Below are positions 18,926 to 28,157 of a DNA stretch of 64,000 nucleotides, piece after piece. Origin of the DNA: Galbibacter mesophilus. GTDB lineage: Bacteria > Bacteroidota > Bacteroidia > Flavobacteriales > Flavobacteriaceae. Numbering within the stretch: the stretch's first letter is position 1; every line of letters begins with the position of its first letter. The notes below the pieces were generated by a model. It had not been told where the DNA came from. It made no database searches and was given only the letters and a program-made list of their open reading frames with translations. Both the position numbers and the translations under genes were made by a program. The stretch lies in NCBI RefSeq assembly GCF_023721415.1, contig NZ_JAMQVC010000002.1, forward strand, positions 186,001 to 250,000, in the 5' to 3' direction.

Positions 18926-19654
18926 ATGAAAATCATTTCCATGATACCGGCACGTTATGCCGCTTCCCGCTTTCCAGGAAAACTTATGCAAGACCTTGGA
19001 GGCGAGACTGTAATCCTCCGAACATACAAAGCAGCCCTCAAAACAGGACTTTTTGACGATGTTTTTGTAGTGACCGATAGTGAGATTATTTACCAAGAGA
19101 TTGAAGATAATGGAGGAAAAGCAATCATGAGTATTAAAGAACATGATTGTGGTAGCGACCGAATTGCCGAGGCGGTAGAAAACATGGATGTGGATATTGT
19201 GGTGAATGTGCAAGGGGACGAGCCATTTACCGATAAGGAAAGTTTAGCAAAGGTAATCGAGGTTTTTAAAGAAGACGAAGCTAAGGAAATAGATTTAGCT
19301 TCTTTAATGACCAAAATTGAAGATTGGGACGAGATTAACAATCCCAACACGGTTAAAGTAATTACTGATAACCGCGACTTTGCACTTTATTTTTCACGTT
19401 CCCCAATTCCTTATCCGAGAGATAAAAGCGTAAAAGTAAATTACTTCAAGCACAAAGGCGTTTACGCTTTTAGAAAACAAGCTATTGTAGATTTTCAAAA
19501 GCTACCCATGCTTTCTCTGGAGGCTACAGAAAAAATTGAAGCTATCCGTTATTTGGAGTACGGGAAGAAAATAAAAATGGTCGAAACCGATTCGGAAGGA
19601 ATTGAAATTGATACTCCAGAAGATTTAGAACGCGCTAAAAAGGTTTGGAAGTGA
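18926..19654 (+). CDS. kdsB: 3-deoxy-manno-octulosonate cytidylyltransferase
   Basis: Activates Kdo with CTP to CMP-Kdo for the lipopolysaccharide inner core. The 242-residue protein begins [19 protein letters not shown] (nucleotide-binding signature), with [29 protein letters not shown] (metal-binding Asp) and [14 protein letters not shown], all hallmarks of KdsB. I prefer the second Met (18926) over 18914 because the family begins right at this strand. The stop overlaps the GTG start of the HAD gene. The KdnB-like enzyme downstream raises the possibility that the substrate is 8-amino-Kdo. Confidence 0.95.
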   Translation: MKIISMIPARYAASRFPGKLMQDLGGETVILRTYKAALKTGLFDDVFVVTDSEIIYQEIEDNGGKAIMSIKEHDCGSDRIAEAVENMDVDIVVNVQGDEPFTDKESLAKVIEVFKEDEAKEIDLASLMTKIEDWDEINNPNTVKVITDNRDFALYFSRSPIPYPRDKSVKVNYFKHKGVYAFRKQAIVDFQKLPMLSLEATEKIEAIRYLEYGKKIKMVETDSEGIEIDTPEDLERAKKVWK

Positions 19655-20343
19655 ATAAAGAAAGTATAAAGGTAATCGGTTTTGATGCTGATGATACCCT
19701 ATGGGTTAACGAAACCTATTTTAGGGAAGCAGAACAAGAGTTCGCAAAGCTTTTATCAGGATATGAGACTGAGAATAAAATAGATCAGGAACTTTTTAAA
19801 ATGGAAATGCAAAATCTGGAAATCTATGGTTATGGAATAAAGGGTTTTATGCTTTCTATGGTAGAAAGTGCCATCGATTTGTCAAATGGTAAGGTTGATA
19901 ATGCAACCATTTCCAAAATTTTGAATCTTGGAAAAGAGATGCTTAACAAACCAGTGGAAGTTTTAGATGGGGTAGAAGAGGTTTTAAAGACGTTGGTGGA
20001 TAAATATCGCATCATTTTATTGACAAAAGGAGACCTGCTGGATCAAGAAAGAAAGCTTGAAAAATCCGGACTTTCAAAATATTTTCACCATATTGAAGTT
20101 TTAAGTGATAAAAAGGAAGAGAACTATAAAAACTTATTGGAACATTTAGAAATAGATGTAAACGAGTTTTTAATGGTAGGGAATTCATTAAAATCAGATG
20201 TTTTGCCCATTGTGAATATTGGTGCAAAAGCTATTCACGTACCCTTTCATACAACTTGGGCGCACGAAATGGTAAAAGAAGAAGATGCAAGCGGTAATTA
20301 TAAAACTGCCGAACATATAAAGGAGATATTAAAGTGGTTGTAA
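19651..20343 (+). CDS. HAD family hydrolase (YjjG-like phosphatase)
   Basis: A 230-residue haloacid dehalogenase-type phosphatase. Motif I is GFDADDTLW (nucleophile and acid Asp), with a helical cap domain, motif II in IILLTKGD, and motifs III/IV in [25 protein letters not shown]. The GTG start overlaps the kdsB stop (GTGA), which indicates translational coupling; a TTG two codons earlier is an alternative. The substrate is unknown. Its place between kdsB and a KdnB-like gene suggests a sugar phosphate, but KdsC-type tetrameric phosphatases are shorter and lack such a cap. Confidence 0.85.
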   Translation: MNKESIKVIGFDADDTLWVNETYFREAEQEFAKLLSGYETENKIDQELFKMEMQNLEIYGYGIKGFMLSMVESAIDLSNGKVDNATISKILNLGKEMLNKPVEVLDGVEEVLKTLVDKYRIILLTKGDLLDQERKLEKSGLSKYFHHIEVLSDKKEENYKNLLEHLEIDVNEFLMVGNSLKSDVLPIVNIGAKAIHVPFHTTWAHEMVKEEDASGNYKTAEHIKEILKWL

Positions 20344-20402
20344 TATCCCAAAATTATAGATTGAAGAGTAAACAGAGTAAGATATAAATTCAAAAAGCAT
20401 AC

Positions 20403-21485
20403 ATGAAGTATAAAAATTTTCCAATGGTTCCAAGAGTGGTTTTTGGACGAGGAAGCTTTAGTCAACTCGACGAAATATTGATGCCTGAAAGAAAAAATTC
20501 TGAGGCACCATTTATATTTTTGGTAGATGACGTTTTTGAGAATGATGAAAAAATGCTTTCCAGGATCCCATTGTTATTCAATGATCAAATCGTTTTTATT
20601 CCAACGGAAGAAGAACCGAAAACCGATCAAGTGGATGTGTTGGTTGATAAAATAAAAGGTATAAGTGAAGTTACACCTTCCGGAATAGTTGGAATAGGTG
20701 GTGGAACCGTAATGGATTTAGCCAAAGCTGCCGCTATCATGCTTACCAATCCTGGTAAAGCAGAGGACTATCAAGGATGGGATTTGGTGAAAAGAGAGGC
20801 GGTGTACCATGTTGGTATTCCAACAATAAGTGGTACTGGAGCCGAAGTTTCTCGAACAACTGTATTAACAGGACCCGATAAAAAGCTGGGTATTAATTCC
20901 GATTTCACCCCGTTTGATCAAGTAGTATTGGATCCTGAGTTAACAAATGGAGTGCCAAAAGAGCAATGGTTTTACACAGGTATGGATTGTTTTATTCACT
21001 GCGTAGAATCCCTGAATGGAACTTACCTGAACGCTTTCAGTGAAAGTTATGGCGAAAAAGCGGAAGAACTTTGTAAAGAAGTTTTTTACAATGGGAATTT
21101 ATCTAAGGAAGAATCCCAAGACAAACTGATGATGGCTTCCTGGCACGGAGGTATGAGTATTGCTTATTCTCAAGTTGGGGTGGCACATGCTATGAGTTAC
21201 GGACTTTCATATGTTCTGGGAACAAAACACGGTATTGGAAATTGTATAGTTTTTGATCATCTAGAGGAATTTTACCCAGAAGGCGTGGCCATGTTCAAGA
21301 AAATGAAAGATAAATACAACATTCAATTGCCAAAAGGTTTATGTGCTAATCTTACGGATAACGAACTGGATACCATGATTAATGTTTCGCTTGGTTTAGA
21401 TCCTTTGTGGGAAAATGCTTGTGGAAAAAATTGGAAAGACATCATAACCCCTGAAAAACTAAGGAGTCTCTTTAAGAAGATGTAA
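20403..21485 (+). CDS. Iron-containing alcohol dehydrogenase, KdnB-like (Kdo 8-oxidase)
   Basis: A 360-residue group III metal-dependent dehydrogenase. The NAD-binding turn is GIGGGTVMDLAKA at 97-109, and the metal ligands are Asp195 and His199 (GMDCFIHC), His262 and His276 (H-x13-H). The start KNFPMVPRVVFGRGSFSQL and overall length resemble Shewanella KdnB, which oxidises C8 of Kdo to an aldehyde before amination by KdnA. Location in a kdsB operon supports this. No aminotransferase (KdnA) is in the window, so the pathway call is inference. An ordinary alcohol dehydrogenase cannot be excluded. Confidence 0.75.
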   Translation: MKYKNFPMVPRVVFGRGSFSQLDEILMPERKNSEAPFIFLVDDVFENDEKMLSRIPLLFNDQIVFIPTEEEPKTDQVDVLVDKIKGISEVTPSGIVGIGGGTVMDLAKAAAIMLTNPGKAEDYQGWDLVKREAVYHVGIPTISGTGAEVSRTTVLTGPDKKLGINSDFTPFDQVVLDPELTNGVPKEQWFYTGMDCFIHCVESLNGTYLNAFSESYGEKAEELCKEVFYNGNLSKEESQDKLMMASWHGGMSIAYSQVGVAHAMSYGLSYVLGTKHGIGNCIVFDHLEEFYPEGVAMFKKMKDKYNIQLPKGLCANLTDNELDTMINVSLGLDPLWENACGKNWKDIITPEKLRSLFKKM

Positions 21486-22033
21486 TGAGTAAATTTTCGG
21501 GTTGGATTTTTAGAAAAATTTTGGGATGGAAGCTCGTTGGGGAGTTTCCAAACTTAAAGAAATATGTAATAATTGTCGTGCCGCATACCAGCTGGCACGA
21601 TTTTTATTTAGGCGTGTTAGTGCGCAGTATGGTTGCTATTGAAATGAACTACGTTGCCAAAAAAGAGTTGTTTGACTCTCCGTTGGGATGGTATTTTAAA
21701 TGGACCGGCGGTGCCCCTATTGATCGTTCTAAAAATAGCAATACAGTCGAAGCTGTTGTTAAGCTTTTTAATGGGAAAGAAGAATTTAGATTGGCACTTT
21801 CCCCAGAAGGAACCCGAAAAAAAGTTAAAACTTGGAAAACTGGCTTTTATCATATAGCCAAAGGAGCCAAAGTGCCCATCGTTATGGTGGCTTTTGATTA
21901 TAAAAATAAAGAGGTTCGTATAGAACCTCCTTTTTATCCTTCAGATGATATGAAATCTGATTTTGATTTTATGTATGCAAATTTTGACGGCGTACAGGGA
22001 AAAATTCCTGAATATTCTTTTCAAATAGATTAA
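21485..22033 (+). CDS. 1-acyl-sn-glycerol-3-phosphate acyltransferase family protein
   Basis: A 182-residue PlsC-fold acyltransferase with the catalytic H-x4-D as HTSWHD (about 33-38), GGAPIDRSKNS (substrate phosphate site) and LALSPEGTRKK (third motif). No clear membrane helix is seen; it probably works at the inner membrane face. Its start overlaps the stop of the KdnB-like gene (TAATG), so it is translationally coupled to the kdsB operon. A lipid A or ornithine-lipid acylation role is possible, but the acceptor is unknown. Its end overlaps the convergent YebC gene by four bases. Confidence 0.85.
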   Translation: MSKFSGWIFRKILGWKLVGEFPNLKKYVIIVVPHTSWHDFYLGVLVRSMVAIEMNYVAKKELFDSPLGWYFKWTGGAPIDRSKNSNTVEAVVKLFNGKEEFRLALSPEGTRKKVKTWKTGFYHIAKGAKVPIVMVAFDYKNKEVRIEPPFYPSDDMKSDFDFMYANFDGVQGKIPEYSFQID

Positions 22034-22755
22034 TCCTCTTCGGAAGATTCTTCCATCGTGTGATATACATTTTGTACATCATCGTCTTCTTCGATTTTTT
22101 CCAAAAGCTTTTCAACGTCTGCTGCTTGTTCTTTAGTTAACTTTTTAGTTACCTGTGGAATACGTTCGAAACCAGAAGAGAGGATTTCAATATTTCTTCC
22201 TTCCAGTTCTTTTTGAATGGCTCCAAAGCTTTCAAACGGAGCATAAATTAAAATACCATCTTCATCGGCAAAAACTTCTTCTGCACCGAAGTCGATCATT
22301 TCCAATTCCAGTTCTTCAGGGTCGATGCCTTCCGCAGGAATTCTAAAGTTGCAGGTATGGTCAAACATAAATTCAACAGAGCCGCTAGTTCCCAAGCTGC
22401 CGTTACATTTATTAAAGTAACTGCGAATGTTGGCGACAGTTCGGTTGTTGTTGTCGGTAGCTGTTTCTACCAAAATAGCGATTCCATGGGGCGCATAGCC
22501 TTCAAATAAAACTTCTTTATAGTCCTGGGTTTCTTTATCGGAAGCTCGTTTTATGGCTCTCTCGATGTTATCCTTCGGCATGTTTACCGACTTGGCATTT
22601 TGGATAACTGCACGTAAACGGGCATTGGTATCGGGATCGGGACCTCCTTCTTTTACCGCCATTACAATATCTTTTCCAATGCGTGTAAAAGCTTTGGCCA
22701 TTGCCGACCAACGTTTCATTTTTCTTGCTTTTCTAAATTCGAAAGCTCTTCCCAT
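22030..22755 (-). CDS. YebC/PmpR family protein
   Basis: A 241-residue protein of the YebC family. It shows the usual start (MGRAFEFRKARKMKRWSAMAKAF without a histidine), PDTNARLRAVIQNAKSVNMPKDNIERAI, VLFEGYAPHGIAILVE and the acidic C-terminal half. Members act as DNA-binding regulators or, in recent work, as helpers of ribosomes stalled at proline runs. A longer frame to 22818 exists, but its extra 21 residues would cover the -7 box at 22781-22788 and are not family-like. Confidence 0.93.
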   Translation of the reverse strand: MGRAFEFRKARKMKRWSAMAKAFTRIGKDIVMAVKEGGPDPDTNARLRAVIQNAKSVNMPKDNIERAIKRASDKETQDYKEVLFEGYAPHGIAILVETATDNNNRTVANIRSYFNKCNGSLGTSGSVEFMFDHTCNFRIPAEGIDPEELELEMIDFGAEEVFADEDGILIYAPFESFGAIQKELEGRNIEILSSGFERIPQVTKKLTKEQAADVEKLLEKIEEDDDVQNVYHTMEESSEED

Positions 22756-22780
22756 AAAATCTATTATTAAAATTTCTGAA

Positions 22781-22788
22781 CAAAAATA
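22781..22788 (-). promoter_or_regulatory. -7 box (TATTTTTG, minus strand) of the yebC-like gene
   Basis: Plus-strand CAAAAATA, 26 bases before the start at 22755. It supports the shorter protein. Confidence 0.45.
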
Positions 22789-22983
22789 ATTAATACCAGT
22801 TCTTTTGTGAAATACCACAGCAAAAAAATGAATATTTTTTTATGAAGCGAATTAGAAAATCTAAGCATAGCCTTAGCTACGGTTTTATTTTATACTAAAG
22901 CATCATGAAAAAAGAACATTTTTTTCAAGGTAATTTTACATCAGAAAAGGTATATAGCGTTTAAAAGTAGAAAGTTTAGTGCA

Positions 22984-23652
22984 TCAATTTCTAGCGCCAA
23001 AAATACTACTTCCAATACGTACCATGTTACTGCCACATTCAATGGCGATTTTGTAGTCGCCACTCATTCCCATGGATAAAATGGTAAAATCGAGTTTTTG
23101 GGATGTGGGAAATTCATTTTTGGTGGTATCAAAAAGCTGCTTTAAATATTCAAATTCACTTTTAACCCTTTCTTCATTGTCGGTAAAAGTAGCCATTCCC
23201 ATCAGTCCGACTATCTTCACATGCTTCATTTCTTTAAAACTTTCCGAAGCAAGAAGTTCGTGGACTTCCTCTTTATCCATTCCAAATTTAGTTTCTTCTT
23301 TGGCGATATGAATTTGTAGCAAGCAGTTAATTACACGATTGTTTTTCTTCGCTTGTTTCTCGATTTCTTTAAGGAGTTTTAAAGTGTCCACTCCATGGAT
23401 TAATCTTACGAAAGGAGCCATGTATTTCACTTTATTTCGTTGAACATGACCAATCATGTGCCATTCGATGTCTTTTGGCAATGCTTCCCATTTCTGGGTC
23501 ATTTCCTGAACTTTATTTTCTCCAAAAACGCGCTGTCCGGCATCATAAGCTTCTAAAATATCTTCATTCGGTTTGGTTTTGGAGACGGCTACCAAAGTAA
23601 CGTCTTTTGGAAGCTCTTTTTTTATATTTTCTAAATTCTCTTTGATTGACAT
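22984..23652 (-). CDS. YggS family pyridoxal phosphate-binding protein
   Basis: PLP homeostasis protein (PLPBP/YggS), a single-domain alanine-racemase-like barrel without known enzymatic activity. The 222 residues include VTLVAVSKTKPNEDI with the PLP lysine (Lys25), VFGENKVQEM, EWHMIGHVQRNKVK, LLQIHIAKEETKFG and FTILSMGMSGDYKIAIECG, then GSSIFGARN at the end. It lies 26 bases after the DUF1015 gene on the same strand and is probably co-transcribed with it. Confidence 0.95.
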   Translation of the reverse strand: MSIKENLENIKKELPKDVTLVAVSKTKPNEDILEAYDAGQRVFGENKVQEMTQKWEALPKDIEWHMIGHVQRNKVKYMAPFVRLIHGVDTLKLLKEIEKQAKKNNRVINCLLQIHIAKEETKFGMDKEEVHELLASESFKEMKHVKIVGLMGMATFTDNEERVKSEFEYLKQLFDTTKNEFPTSQKLDFTILSMGMSGDYKIAIECGSNMVRIGSSIFGARN

Positions 23653-23678
23653 TCTATAGTTTTTATCAAATAATAAAT

Positions 23679-24911
23679 TTAAAATTCGTAAATCGTAAGT
23701 CCGCTTTTTAATTTTGGTTCGATGTACGTAGTTTTAGGAGGCATTTTTAAACCATCATCTGCAATTTGCTTCATTTGCGAAACTTCAACAGGAAAAAGAC
23801 TAAATCCAACGGAAAACTGACCAGCATCAATCGAATCTTTCATTTTGATAGTGTTGTATTTGCCAGAACCGTATTGAATACGTTTGTCTTTTCTTAAATC
23901 TTTTATGCCTAAAATAGGTTTTAAAATAGTGACAAACAAAATTTGGGCATCCAGTTTGCTTAGAGAATCGGTAAAAGTATAATTTTTCCGAAGATAAAGG
24001 GAATAAAATTCTCCGTCTAAATACATGCCGAAATGGTGAATTTTAGAAGGTTTGTATAAATCGGCACCATGATTTTCTATTCTAAAATGGGTGTCCAATT
24101 GTATAAGAAACTCCTCTTTGGTTAGTCCGTTTAAATCTTTCACCAGTCGGTTGAATTCATATATTTTCAGATTGGATTCGGGAATTATATAGCTCATAAA
24201 AAAATTATAAGATTCTTCCCCAGAATGGTCTTTATTCTCCTTTTTAAGTTCCTTTGCTAACAAGCTTGAAGAAGCCGAACGATGATGTCCGTCGGCAATA
24301 TACATACATGGTATTTCATCAAAAGCTTGTTGAATTTTTAGAATAATTTCCTGATTATCTACCTTCCATAAATAATGAATGGACTTATCGGTAGTAGCGA
24401 ATTCAAAATCGGCGGGTTGTTGAGTAACCGATTGTAAAATCGATTCAATTTCTTGGTTATCTGGATAGGTGAGCAGCACAGGTTCTGCATTGAATCCTAC
24501 AGTTTTCAAATAGTCCTTAAAGAGTTTCTCTCTATTTTTTAGCGTGGATTCATGTTTTTTAATGGCATTATTTTGATATTCTTTTACGCTTGCTCCGGCA
24601 AAAATTCCGCAGAAAACCGTTTTCTTGGTTTTCATTTTATAAATGTAAAAGGAAGGAGATTTGTCTTTTTGAAAAATTCCTTCTTCCAAAAATTCTAAAT
24701 ACCGATTGCGAACTAAAGAAAAACGCTTTTCACCGGAAATATCATGATGAAATTTATAGCCCGGATTTACAATGTGTAAAAACGAAAAAGGGTTGTATTC
24801 CAGCGTAGTGTTTAATTCGTCTGCAGGATAATCTTCGTATGAACGCGAAACTACCAAACCAACATTGGCTTTAGTAGGTCTTACAGCTGCAAACGGAATT
24901 ATTTTAGCCAT
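23679..24911 (-). CDS. DUF1015 family protein
   Basis: A 410-residue cytoplasmic protein of DUF1015. Recognisable parts are IIPFAAVRPTKANVGLVVSR at the start, a SFLHIVNPGYK segment, YIADGHHRSASSSLLAKEL in the middle and a C-terminal LKPILGIKDLRKDKRIQYGSG. The family is often linked with serine/SpoIIAA-type metabolism in annotations, but its biochemical role is not established. A MITE-like element is inserted with only three bases between its target duplication and the start codon, so native promoter elements have been displaced or replaced. Confidence 0.85.
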   Translation of the reverse strand: MAKIIPFAAVRPTKANVGLVVSRSYEDYPADELNTTLEYNPFSFLHIVNPGYKFHHDISGEKRFSLVRNRYLEFLEEGIFQKDKSPSFYIYKMKTKKTVFCGIFAGASVKEYQNNAIKKHESTLKNREKLFKDYLKTVGFNAEPVLLTYPDNQEIESILQSVTQQPADFEFATTDKSIHYLWKVDNQEIILKIQQAFDEIPCMYIADGHHRSASSSLLAKELKKENKDHSGEESYNFFMSYIIPESNLKIYEFNRLVKDLNGLTKEEFLIQLDTHFRIENHGADLYKPSKIHHFGMYLDGEFYSLYLRKNYTFTDSLSKLDAQILFVTILKPILGIKDLRKDKRIQYGSGKYNTIKMKDSIDAGQFSVGFSLFPVEVSQMKQIADDGLKMPPKTTYIEPKLKSGLTIYEF

Positions 24912-24917
24912 TGTTTA

Positions 24918-25079
24918 GAGCCTGTTTATAATTTATATTAATTGTTTTTCTATGCCTATTTTTGCGCATGATTTCGTTAAAATTTCATCAAGTAGCCCAG
25001 CTATTATCTTCAATTTTGCCTTATCCTGCATCAAAAATGGGCTATACAAAATGTCAATCATACAAATTTAAACAGGCTC
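24918..25079. mobile_element. MITE-like element, 162 bp, IS5-type ends
   Basis: The ends are inverted: GAGCCTGTTTA at 24918-24928 and its exact complement TAAACAGGCTC at 25069-25079, with weaker similarity continuing to about 26 bases. Both sides carry TTA (24915-24917 and 25080-25082), fitting the 3-base TNA target duplication of the IS1031/IS427 branch of the IS5 family, whose ends begin GAG-CTG. There is no transposase reading frame, so it would need one in trans. It fits exactly between the DUF1015 start and the next gene's stop. Confidence 0.72.
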
Positions 25080-25083
25080 TTAA

Positions 25084-25983
25084 TTATTTCTGAAATTGCT
25101 TCGAAATGGTTTCCGCTTTTTTATTTTCAGAATAATCATAAAACCCTTCTCCTGATTTCACCCCTAATTTGCCAGCAGTTACCATGTTTACTAAAAGCGG
25201 ACAAGGAGCGTATTTTGGATTTTTGAAACCATCGTACATTACATTTAAGATAGACAAACACACATCAAGACCGATAAAATCTGCCAATTGCAGTGGTCCC
25301 ATAGGATGCGCCATTCCCAATTTCATTACCGTATCGATTTCATAAACGCCTGCAACTCCGTTGTAAAGCGTCTCGATAGCCTCATTTATCATGGGCATTA
25401 AAATTCTGTTGGCAACAAAACCGGGGTAATCATTTACTTCAACCGGAACTTTTCCAATGGCTTCAGAAAGAGAAAATATGGTTTTAAGGACATCGCTGCT
25501 GGTATTGTAGCCTTTTATTACTTCTACCAATTTCATAATCGGTACGGGGTTCATAAAATGCATTCCGATAACCCGTTCTGGATTTTCAACCGCTGTTGCA
25601 ATTTTAGTAATGGAAATAGAAGATGTATTGGTCGCCAGAATGGTTTCTTTTGAACAAAACTCATTAAGGTCTTTAAAGATTTTTAGCTTTAGAGTTTCAT
25701 TCTCTGTGGCAGCTTCTACAACCAAGTGAACATCTCTTACACCACTCTTTACATCGGTGTTGGTATTTATGTTGGACAAAGTATTTTTCTTGTCAGACTC
25801 TGTTATTTTTTCCTTGGCTACCATTCTGTCAAGATTTTTCTCAATGGTTCCCATGCCTCTTTTGAGAGAGTCTTCAGAAATATCAATAAGTTGAACTTTG
25901 TATCCGTTTTGCGCAAATGTATGGGCAATTCCATTTCCCATTGTTCCTGCGCCAATTACGGCTATGTTTTTTATTTTTTTCAT
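25084..25983 (-). CDS. 3-hydroxybutyryl-CoA dehydrogenase
   Basis: NAD(P)-dependent oxidation/reduction of 3-hydroxyacyl-CoA, used in short-chain fatty acid or amino-acid breakdown. The 299-residue length fits the stand-alone enzyme. The Rossmann motif IAVIGAGTMGNGIAHTFAQNG is at about 7-27, the catalytic His lies in GMHFMNPVPIMKLVEV, and the C-terminal domain has DYPGFVANRILMPMINEA and the closing GVKSGEGFYDYSE. The MITE lies just past its stop codon. No clear promoter was seen upstream. Confidence 0.93.
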   Translation of the reverse strand: MKKIKNIAVIGAGTMGNGIAHTFAQNGYKVQLIDISEDSLKRGMGTIEKNLDRMVAKEKITESDKKNTLSNINTNTDVKSGVRDVHLVVEAATENETLKLKIFKDLNEFCSKETILATNTSSISITKIATAVENPERVIGMHFMNPVPIMKLVEVIKGYNTSSDVLKTIFSLSEAIGKVPVEVNDYPGFVANRILMPMINEAIETLYNGVAGVYEIDTVMKLGMAHPMGPLQLADFIGLDVCLSILNVMYDGFKNPKYAPCPLLVNMVTAGKLGVKSGEGFYDYSENKKAETISKQFQK

Positions 25984-26100
25984 TTTATAAACTTAAAATT
26001 TGTTTGACTGGTTGAGTTTCTGTTCGGGACACAACTTTCCTATATCGAAAACCCAGCAGAGCAATTTTCACTGTAAACTTTAAATAATCGAATACTCGAT

Positions 26101-27066
26101 TTACTTTTCAACCAACGCAACTATTTCCATGGCAACCTTTAAAGCTGCTGTACCGTCTTCTAGACTTACCGGTGGTTGTGTGTCGTTATAAATAGCGTCT
26201 GCAAACGATTCTAGCTCATCTAAAATGGCGTTGTTTTGGGTTACTTTAGGGTTTTCAAAATAGATTTGCTTTTTATCGCCTTCAGCATTTTGCAAAACTA
26301 AAGCATATTCATCAGGCTTTTTAGGCGCATCTTTCATTTTAACAACTTCCACTTGCTTTTCCAAAAAATCTACAGAAATATAAGCGTCTCTTTGAAAAAA
26401 TCGGGATTTACGCATGTTTTTCAGGGAGATTCTACTGGCCGTTAAATTTGCCACACAGCCATTTTCAAATTCAATCCGTGCATTGGCTATATCGGGAGAT
26501 TTACTAATTACCGAAACTCCACTGGCGTTAATTTTTTTTACAGGTGATTTTACCACGCTTAAAATAACGTCAATATCGTGTATCATTAAATCCAAAACCA
26601 CTGGCACATCCGTTCCCCTCGGGTTAAACTCTGCCAAGCGGTGTGTTTCAATAAACATTGGGTTTTCAACCTTTTCCTTAACAGCTATAAAAGCAGGATT
26701 AAAACGCTCAACATGCCCAACTTGTCCCTTTACATTGTTCTCTTTAGCCAGGGCAATTAGTTCTTCGGCTTCTTCCACCGTTTTGGTAATCGGTTTTTCC
26801 AAAAAAACATGTTTTCCTTTCTTAATGGCTTTTAAAGCGCATTCGTAATGGGAAAGGGTAGGGGTGACAATATCAACTACGTCCACCGCATCAATAAGTT
26901 CTTCTATAGTTGGGAAATATTTATAACCGAATTCTTTTACAATTTTTTTAGCGTTTTTCTCATCAGGGTCGTAAAATCCAACAAGTTCATATTTGTCGGA
27001 TTGATTGATAAGCCTTAAATGAATTTTCCCGAGGTGACCCGCACCTAGAACACCAGCTTTAAGCAT
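26101..27066 (-). CDS. Gfo/Idh/MocA family oxidoreductase
   Basis: A 321-residue NAD(P)-dependent sugar or cyclitol dehydrogenase family member. The N-terminal Rossmann domain starts AGVLGAGHLGKIHLRL, followed by VVDIVTPTLSHYECALKAIK and the family motif VFLEKPITKTVEEAEEL (EKP at about 93-95). The C-terminal domain includes VLDLMIHDIDVILS. The exact substrate cannot be deduced. It is a single gene with a two-part promoter on the minus strand. Confidence 0.9.
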   Translation of the reverse strand: MLKAGVLGAGHLGKIHLRLINQSDKYELVGFYDPDEKNAKKIVKEFGYKYFPTIEELIDAVDVVDIVTPTLSHYECALKAIKKGKHVFLEKPITKTVEEAEELIALAKENNVKGQVGHVERFNPAFIAVKEKVENPMFIETHRLAEFNPRGTDVPVVLDLMIHDIDVILSVVKSPVKKINASGVSVISKSPDIANARIEFENGCVANLTASRISLKNMRKSRFFQRDAYISVDFLEKQVEVVKMKDAPKKPDEYALVLQNAEGDKKQIYFENPKVTQNNAILDELESFADAIYNDTQPPVSLEDGTAALKVAMEIVALVEK

Positions 27067-27082
27067 AGAATATGTTTTTAAA

Positions 27083-27113
27083 CAAAAATAAGGTTATTGT
27101 GGCATAATCCCAA
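27083..27113 (-). promoter_or_regulatory. Promoter of the Gfo/Idh/MocA gene
   Basis: On the minus strand, TTG (27113-27111), 20 bases, then TATTTTTG (27090-27083). The predicted leader is about ten bases. Confidence 0.55.
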
Positions 27114-27162
27114 TGAGTATGCAGATTTTAAATTAAGTATTTCCTCGCCTGTTTCTAAGATA

Positions 27163-28050
27163 TCACGAATGAATCTCAATTGTGTACGACGCCCGAAATG
27201 TATTTTTAGGAGACAACCTAAGAATTCCTTCTTTGTTTTCTATATCACCATTTGTATCTGCATGATCTGTTATACCGAGCCAAGGCTCGATACAAATAAA
27301 ATCTCCGTTTGTCTTTGCCCAAATCCCCACGTAATCAAAGTCTGAAAAACGAACAGTAAGAATTTTTCCTTTTGAAGTATGAGCTAAATGAATGCTTTTA
27401 GAATTTAAATCTTTAAAGATGAGCGCATCACTTTTAAATAAATCGTGCGTAAGTGGGAGGATATCGCCATCATTGAAAAAAGGCTCGGTTTTTCCGTTTT
27501 GTAACCCATTTTCATCAATTAAAAAACGGGCACTGTTTTCTTTTTCTGAAAATTGCAGTTCATAATCACTATACTTTTCTCCATCATTCAGTGGACATTT
27601 AAATGCTGGATGACCGCCAAGGGAGAACAAAAGCTCATTATCTCCATGATTTATAACTTCATGGAATATTTTAAGCTGTCGTTCATGTAAAGAAAATGAA
27701 ATAAGAAACTCAAATTTAAATGGATAGTTTTTAAGTGTTTCTTCGGAATATTTATATTGAAAAGAGATGCTGTCTTCGGAATGATTTTTTACAGTTAAAT
27801 CTTCATTATGTCTGATAAATCCATGTTTAGGAACCGAGTATTTTTTTCCTTTATAATTGAAGAATCCATTTTTTAAAGCACCAATTATAGGGAACAAAAC
27901 AGGAGCATGGCTTCCCCAAATGGCTGGGTCTGCTTGCCACATAAACTCTTTACCATCTTTGTTTTGGATACTGCAAAGTTCTGCACCAATTTTGGTGATT
28001 CCAATTTTTAAAAAAGGATTTTTAATGGTTAGTTTTTCAATATTTTTCAT
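27163..28050 (-). CDS. Aldose 1-epimerase family protein (LacX-like)
   Basis: A 295-residue galactose-mutarotase-fold protein of the LacX-like group: LTIKNPFLKIGITKIGAELC, MWQADPAIWGSHAPVLFPIIG, KHGFIRH with a catalytic-type histidine, LGGHPAFKCPL, and a late ICIEPWLGITDHAD. It probably interconverts anomers of an aldose or sugar phosphate in the cytoplasm, as no signal peptide is seen. It is divergent from the FMN reductase gene. Confidence 0.87.
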   Translation of the reverse strand: MKNIEKLTIKNPFLKIGITKIGAELCSIQNKDGKEFMWQADPAIWGSHAPVLFPIIGALKNGFFNYKGKKYSVPKHGFIRHNEDLTVKNHSEDSISFQYKYSEETLKNYPFKFEFLISFSLHERQLKIFHEVINHGDNELLFSLGGHPAFKCPLNDGEKYSDYELQFSEKENSARFLIDENGLQNGKTEPFFNDGDILPLTHDLFKSDALIFKDLNSKSIHLAHTSKGKILTVRFSDFDYVGIWAKTNGDFICIEPWLGITDHADTNGDIENKEGILRLSPKNTFRASYTIEIHS

Positions 28051-28078
28051 GAATGGTTATGGATTTATGTCGACTCAT

Positions 28079-28086
28079 CAAAAGTA
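28079..28086 (-). promoter_or_regulatory. -7 box (TACTTTTG, minus strand) of the epimerase gene
   Basis: Plus-strand CAAAAGTA, 29 bases before the start at 28050. No clear -33. Confidence 0.4.
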
Positions 28087-28157
28087 TAAATTCTGAAGCT
28101 ATAATTAGAAAAACTTCGCTATCTTGTTCTTAATCTTTTCAACGTAATAGGTATTCT

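Noticed and set aside
22905-22965. A tiny reading frame starting ATGAAAAAAGAACA, about 18 codons
   Set aside because: Too short, no clear ribosome binding site or conservation evidence; left uncalled.
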